DNA from: Erpobdella octoculata
Lineage: Eukaryota > Annelida > Clitellata > Hirudinida > Erpobdellidae
Reading direction: 5' to 3'
NCBI GenBank assembly: GCA_963978895.1
Contig: OZ022242.1
Coordinates: 37,601,073-37,665,072 of the forward strand
Length of the DNA stretch: 64,000 bases
This document shows, in pieces, positions 58,606 to 64,000 of the stretch. Each line of letters opens with the position of its first letter. Position 1 is the first letter of the stretch. The notes beneath the pieces were generated by a model. The model was not told where the DNA came from, ran no database searches, and worked only from the letters and a program-made list of their open reading frames with translations. The position numbers and the translations under genes were made by a program.

Positions 58606-59659
58606 CGGCCCTTCATTACACTAGCATCAGTCCGACATACAAAATAACCCAAGACTGCATCATGTGATTGCATTTCATTTTAATGCTAGTAAACGTTTTT
58701 AGAATATCAAATGATTTGAGAGTTGAATTATTTAGTACGATCAAAGGTATAGATTTTTGCATAGAATTTCCTTGGGTTTATAGCAGTAGTATATCATCAC
58801 ATCATGAATTCCGCTCGCCATTAAAAATTATTTACTTAAATATCAATTCGCTAAGAAAAAATGTTTAGATGCTTCTAGATTGAAATTATTTTATTCGTTG
58901 CAAAAAGCCACTGCAACCTCCTAACAGCTCTAGCGCAGTTTTGTTAGAGTCATTTGGATTATCTTTATACCTGAAAGAAACTAATAACTAGAAATATCAC
59001 GGGTACGAATTTTTAACTTTTTTGGGTTTTTGAATTTTGAATTTTTGGGTTCGGGTTTTCAACTTATCAAACCTTGGGTTTAGGTTTTCGATTTTCAAAA
59101 TTTCGCGTCTGGGTTCAGGTTTTAAAATGAAAAACTTTCGATTTTGGGTCGGGTTTGGCTAGTACCACTTTCACAATTTTGTTAATGCGCCCGGGAATTA
59201 TCTCTGAGCTAATATATATTTTATGATTGGCTAAACGGATTTTGCAAAATATTTAGAAAGTTCTGTATTACAAAAATAACCAAATAAAATACTACAGTAG
59301 GTAAATACCCACGTTGTTCCATTTTGTCTATAATTTTATGCTATTTTCTTGATTTTTAAAAATTTGACCGTTTTCTGGAATTGGTCTAGCATTACGAATG
59401 AGCGTCGCGTTCTTTTCGAAATAATTTCAAAAAGTTGACCCTTTTTATTAAAGTGTTTGTGGAGACCCATTAATGACTTGCCCTGCCCGGATTAAACGCG
59501 AGCTAACTATTTAAACGTGGATGAAAAAATTTTAACGTGTTGATAACAGGGTACATTCGAACCCGGTTGTAAGATGAAGATGATTCATCTTAGGTATTTT
59601 CATAGTATTTGTTTATTTTATTTTATTATGTGTGCATATTTTGGTTGTGTTGAAACAAT

Positions 59660-59925
59660 AGTCATTTATGTATGAATGTATCTGTGTGTATATGTGTGTA
59701 TATGTGTGTATATATATGTATGTATATATGTATATGTATGTATATATGTATATTTGTGCTCCTGTGACATTGTGTGTGCGTATAATTTTTTTATCATTAA
59801 TGTATATATATGTATGTGTGTGTTTGAGTGTATATATACATGGATGGATGTATGTATATGTATATGTATATATATGTATATATATATGTATATATATATA
59901 TATGTACATATATATAATTGGTATT
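59660..59925. repeat. (TATG/TGTATA)n region
   Basis: Mixed TGTGTATA and TATATG repeats in two blocks around 59668-59760 and 59800-59920. Confidence 0.85.
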
Positions 59926-60174
59926 GGTCCTTTTCCTTTTTGTGGTCCTCAATAGAAAAAAAGTAAGGTTGTAGGTAGAGAAATTGGAATTATCAAAAGA
60001 TTTGTCAGAACCGGGTTAACTTCTGCAAAGTGAGATAAGTCAGTTTAGAGTCAAGAAAAGGATTATATTCAAGGAAGAATAATAAAGTTAAAATAAAATT
60101 CGAGAAATATTGTGTTATAAATAACTTCGACTTTAACGTTACGAATCGCTAGAAAGCATATTCCTCTACGTTTA

Positions 60175-60885
60175 CATTGGTGACCCCGACGTATTTACGC
60201 ATTTTCATCCGTAAATATATTTTCTGAAGTTGTTTGATCACAAGTGACCGAATTTTTTTTTTCTTTTGTGAAAGATGTCTGACGAGAAATTCATTGCGAT
60301 GGGACAGGCTCTCGGCTATTCCGGAGTGGATTTAAGGAGTTATGTCAAAGAGTTGAAGGATGAAGAAAGGGTTAAGAGAATGGAGGAACGGGAAGAAAAA
60401 AAGGCTCAGCAGGAACGTGAAGATAAAATAGCACAACAAGAACGGGAACGTGAAGATAAAATAGCACAACAAGAACGGGAACGTGAAGATAAAATAGCAC
60501 AACAAGAACGGAACGTGAAGATAAAATAGCACAACAAGAACGGGAACGTGAAGAACGAGAACTCCAACTTCAACAAGCTAAAGAAGAACGAGAACTCCAA
60601 CAAGCTAAAGAAGAACGAGAACTTCAACTTCTACGTGAGCGCGAACAACGCCAACATGAATTGGAATTAAAGAAGCTGGAATTAGAGGCCCTAACGAAAA
60701 AAGAGCCAAAGGTAGAGGTAAAGATTCCTTATCCAAAGTTTTCTGAAGGTGATGACATCGACGCATTTTTGCTGAGATTTGAGTCATTGGCAAAAGCCAA
60801 TGGTCACCCTCAGAAGGATTGGGGAATGCTTCTAGGGTCGTTGCTTAGTGCGAAGACTTTGGAAGTGTTTGACCATCAGAAATAA
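60175..60885 (+). mobile_element. Ty3/gypsy-like gag remnant
   Basis: TTGGTGACCCCGACGT at 60178-60193 resembles the primer-binding-site region after a gypsy LTR. A gag frame starts at the ATG at 60275 (MSDEKFIAMG) and has a Lys/Glu/Gln-rich coil built on a 33-bp repeat (about 60430-60530). One missing G in the last repeat (about 60510) shifts it to an early stop. The other frame continues to 60885 with DDIDAFLLRFESLAKANG, the typical gypsy capsid motif, then a stop. No pol follows; dead copy. Confidence 0.7.
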
Positions 60886-61127
60886 TTGGTAATAAAATTC
60901 AAATTTAGTGTACGTAATAATGTTTAAAAGCTTCAAGCAACGTTTAGTCAGTTTTAGCAAATATATTTTACGTTTTATGGGCTAAAAAAATTAGGAAAGA
61001 ATGGAAAGGAGAAAATGAGCGTGAGCAAAAACGGGAACGGCAAAGCAAGCGGGAACGGAAGGCAAACATGAGCGGGAACGGAAAAGCAAAACAAAAATTT
61101 TTTAATATATTTAATATATATATAATT

Positions 61128-61128
61128 G

Positions 61129-61223
<95 letters not shown>

Positions 61224-61290
61224 GATAATATATTTATATATATATATATATCTATATATATATAATTAATAATATATATATATATATATC
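61128..61290. repeat. (TA)n array
   Basis: TA dinucleotides with ATTGATAATA interruptions. Confidence 0.95.
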
Positions 61291-61978
61291 AGTGGGCCCC
61301 TGACGTAGTTTTGGGTTCCCAAGAAATAGAAATGGGGTCCCAAAATTGGCCTAAGAAGTGAAAAGTTGAAGATTCAGAGGTTTGAACTTTTCTGTAAGGA
61401 AATAAACCACCAGTGTTTAGTTTATTTAATAAAAGCTATATTTTATTTTTTAAAGTAAAAAGTTATAATAAAAACACAGTTTTTTCCATATTGATTTGAA
61501 AGTTTCTTATATTTACACAGTTTTACTCAGCTTGATTTCTCTGTCTGTCTATCTGTCGGTCTGTTCGTCTGTCTGTTTGTCTGTTTGTCTGTCGTCAAAT
61601 TTTGCAATCGATTTTAAACTAACTTCCCGATGAGCTAGAGATTTCAAAATTTAAACATACTTCCGAACTGATTAACAATGCATTCTATTAAATTTTTTGG
61701 GTTGATTGGACTAAATTTAATTAAGGAATTAATTGTGATATTTTTAAAAAAAAGTGTATTGTGCTTATACTGCTTCAGAGAGAAATAAATACAGAAAGAA
61801 AGTGAAAGGAAAAAAAAGAAGGAAAAAATGCGAGTAGATTAAAAATTTAATTTCGATTCCTTTTGTTTGGTTTTAATAAATAAAACATTCAAGATATCCT
61901 ACAACGACAGCAATCAAAATTAAAAAAAAAACTGACAACAATTTCGGCCCCCCCTTTACAAGCTTCCTACATCCGCCA

Positions 61979-61980
<2 letters not shown>
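61288..61980. mobile_element. Candidate non-autonomous element with CAGTGG ends
   Basis: Left end CAGTGGGCCCCTGACG and right end ACATCCGCCACTG, each next to TA repeats. Termini of CAGTGGCGG type occur in non-autonomous hAT-like elements. It contains a nested dispersed repeat (61505-61690). Confidence 0.4.
61505..61690. repeat. Dispersed repeat copy (AAATCGATTGCAAAATTTGACG family)
   Basis: A CTGTCTGTCTG run, CGTCAAATTTTGCAATCGAT and CTTCCCGATGAGCTAGAGA; inverse of 46690-46835. Confidence 0.7.

Positions 61981-62061
<81 letters not shown>
61981..62061. repeat. (TA)n array
   Basis: About 40 TA units. Confidence 0.95.
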
Positions 62062-62064
<3 letters not shown>

Positions 62065-62624
62065 AAAAAATTGTTTTGATGGTTTGTATGCATTTCAAAA
62101 CAGATGAAAAAAAACACAATAGATAAAATATTAATATTTTTCTATATTTTGAATTAATTTAAGGAAGGAAAACTTTTTTTAATTTATTTAATTATATAGA
62201 AATTTGCCATAGATAGCAGATCGTCACACAAAAACGTTTTACACAGACATAGGCTATTATATATATATTAATATATCTATTATAAATCTATCTTTTTTAT
62301 TCGACGTATTTATATCTATTTTATTTTACCTTTGCATCAATCTTTGACTACTACAAACATTATCTCAAAACTTCGGTTCCATCAACGGCGTCGCTTACTT
62401 GTCACGTCCTTCATTATTTCAGGTTTTTGACTTCATAATAAAATAGAATGCCTTACATCGTAATTATATAAGAGATTTTATGAGCTTGTTCAAGCCAATG
62501 GTGCTGTTGTAGTGTGTTACAACAAATCAAATTAATTATGTAATAATCAGCAAAACCATAAGAAGCTTATTAATGTATTTTTATCTAGGTTTTTTCTACT
62601 GTCTATCCATTATTAATTATTTCT

Positions 62625-62765
62625 AACAACATATTCATGGCCTATCCAATACGTTATTGTTTTGTTTTATCTTTGCACTTAAACCTCCTAACAAAGCAGT
62701 TAGGCTTTAAATATTTTTTAGTGTTTTCAGAAGCAGTATCTTGTTTAGCTTAAATTTCTGGTCTA
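62625..62765 (+). promoter_or_regulatory. Upstream region and non-coding first exon of CUB-sushi copy D
   Basis: ACATATTCATGG, CCTAACAAAGCAGTTAGGCT and TCAGAAGCAGTATCTTGTTT match copy C. The first-exon donor is CTA|GTAAGAA at 62765/62766; the next exon begins at 62943. The full ATTACATAATATTCATGA motif is not present here. Confidence 0.5.
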
Positions 62766-62967
62766 GTAAGAATAATTGAAAGTTTTCTAATGTGTTTACT
62801 AATTTGTTTAAAATTATCTATTAATTACGACATAGGACGTATTTTCAGTAGCAACAACTTGAAATCTTCACAACAAACACTTAAGCAATTTAAGACTTTT
62901 TTAGTATTTTTTAAACTAATAATAATATTATTATGCTTTCAGAAAGAACAACGCATCAGGGTCTGGA

Positions 62968-64000
62968 ATGCGGATAACTTGTTTCAATGTAGTTCTGTTG
63001 ATTTTATCGCTAACTCTGCCAATAAATGGGAGAAGCACTGAATGGCCAGTTACTCAAAACAGCAAAGAGGTTAGCGAACAAAATCAGCTGCTTAGAAAAA
63101 ACGTAAATTTTGTTTGTAAAATAAGGTCGCTCATATTGACAGTGCACACATTGTCAAATCAATAACTATTAATAGTATCCAAGCCTGGACTGGGCTAACA
63201 GGCGATCGCCAGGTAGAGAAAATTGTATAAAAGTTTGGAACCAATTTAAGGTTCACCCCATACCGGTCATCAACGTTTTATGTTATCTCCTCTCCTCGCT
63301 CATTGTAATCAATTTATATTCGAGGAAAAATCGATAAGATTTTACACCCAGCATCCTGTTTCCGTGAGTCAAAATTTCTCTATGCCAGGTAGGCCAAGTC
63401 GTAGCCAGTCCGGGCTTGCTACTATTTGATAGTACTACTGGTTAGTGATAGTAACTATTGGCAGGGCTTAACGAAGATTGTACGTTCACAGTCAATAGCG
63501 GAAATAGCTATGGAGAGTGCAAGCCAAAACGTTACAAATTGGTACAGGCGCATACGGAAATTAATTTTTTTCTGAAAAGTTCAAACTTTTTATATTTTCG
63601 CTACAGATATTCAACGTAGATTCTACAGTACTAACAACTTTTTCAGCTGTTTCGCAGAGTTTTCACAACGCACTGTCAACAATCATTTTTGCTATTAAAA
63701 TTGCGCTGTGTACATAAACTAAACAATAAAAATTGCTAATACATGGTAAAGTAAAACGACGTTTTAAAATTAAATGCAATAGGGAAAAGAAGGAGAACAA
63801 AGCACAGAAGAGCCGAAAAGTCTAAACAATCAAAACAAATGCCAGATGACTGTGATTCCTAACCAGAAAACATTCGTAACAATCGATCTTGTCCAAACTG
63901 AGGGCAACTGCGGCAGTAGCAATAATCCGTGGCTCATCAAAACTGACAAGAAAGCAACTTTGAAATTCAGTTATGGAATACATCAGTCAAAAACGGAAAA
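62968..64000 (+). CDS. CUB-sushi single-pass receptor, copy D (truncated by window end)
   Basis: Exon 1 is 62968-63069: signal peptide MRITCFNVVLLILSLTLP, then NGRSTEWPVTQNSKE, with a phase 0 donor as in copy C. Exon 2 starts at 63783 after an ATAG acceptor and is still open at 64000, reading into the CUB-like domain (QMTVIPNQKTFVTIDLV, PWLIKT). The sequence is closest to copy C, with several replacements at the start of exon 2 (GKEGEQSTEEPKS versus GNERKRSIEEKKS). Sushi, TM and tail exons must lie beyond the window. Confidence 0.8.
63180..63418. mobile_element. MITE-like element in intron 1 of copy D
   Basis: CAAGCCTGGACTGG at the left and CCAGTCCGGGCTTG at the right are inverted repeats with one mismatch. 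It shares its interior with 56093-56258 but is about 70 bp longer. Confidence 0.65.

Larger units (their letters stand above)
58606..62624. other. Intergenic region between copies C and D
   Basis: Holds the 3' flank of copy C, a degenerate TTTGGGTT-rich relative of the TTCGGG element (58995-59175), TATG/TGTG repeats at about 59660-59920, a gypsy gag fragment, two TA arrays and a CAGTGG-ended element. No host gene recognised. Confidence 0.6.

Overview
This is animal nuclear DNA: intron-split genes with GT-AG (once GC-AG) junctions, long AT-rich introns, AATAAA signals, very dense microsatellites, and remnants of Helitron-like, Mutator-like, hAT, Ty3/gypsy and non-LTR elements. An interstitial CCCTAA tract and the gene content (F-type lectin and WSC domains on EGF receptors, CUB/sushi receptors) fit an invertebrate, perhaps a lophotrochozoan such as an annelid or mollusc. 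That placement is inference; I cannot name the species.

Layout. 1-10.5 kb: one three-exon rhodopsin-class GPCR (+), 595 residues, with an extracellular loop 2 carrying seven N-glycosylation sequons and a very long intracellular loop 3. 10.5-22.3 kb: no gene I can support; mostly microsatellites and minisatellites. 22.3-23.4 kb: a decayed minus-strand copy of the 3' half of the receptor gene at 33-38 kb. 25.9-31.5 kb (+): a ten-exon type I membrane protein, signal peptide - WSC - Cys-rich EGF-like - F-type lectin - four EGF - TM - short tail. 32.8-38.0 kb (-): a twelve-exon relative in tail-to-tail orientation, signal peptide - two WSC - two EGF-like - three calcium-binding EGF - TM - tyrosine-containing tail. 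38-40.6 kb: transposon debris.

40.7-64 kb (+): a tandem family of single-pass receptors, each built as signal peptide - CUB-like domain - one sushi/CCP domain - short linker exon - TM - short tail. Copies A (41.06-45.69 kb) and B (51.26-53.92 kb) are recent duplicates of 337 residues each. Copy C (55.88-58.61 kb, 292 residues) is divergent, and copy D (62.97 kb onward) runs off the end. All four share a non-coding first exon and at least parts of a common upstream region. Exon coordinates were derived by hand from splice signals; in every complete gene the phases agree and total CDS length is divisible by three.

Inference: from 22 to 64 kb this is a cluster of rapidly duplicating cell-surface receptors with carbohydrate- or protein-binding ectodomains, of the kind used in immune or self recognition. 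No function is demonstrated by the sequence. The tandem CUB-sushi-TM family and the adjacent WSC/EGF/F-lectin pair are the best candidates for something undescribed.
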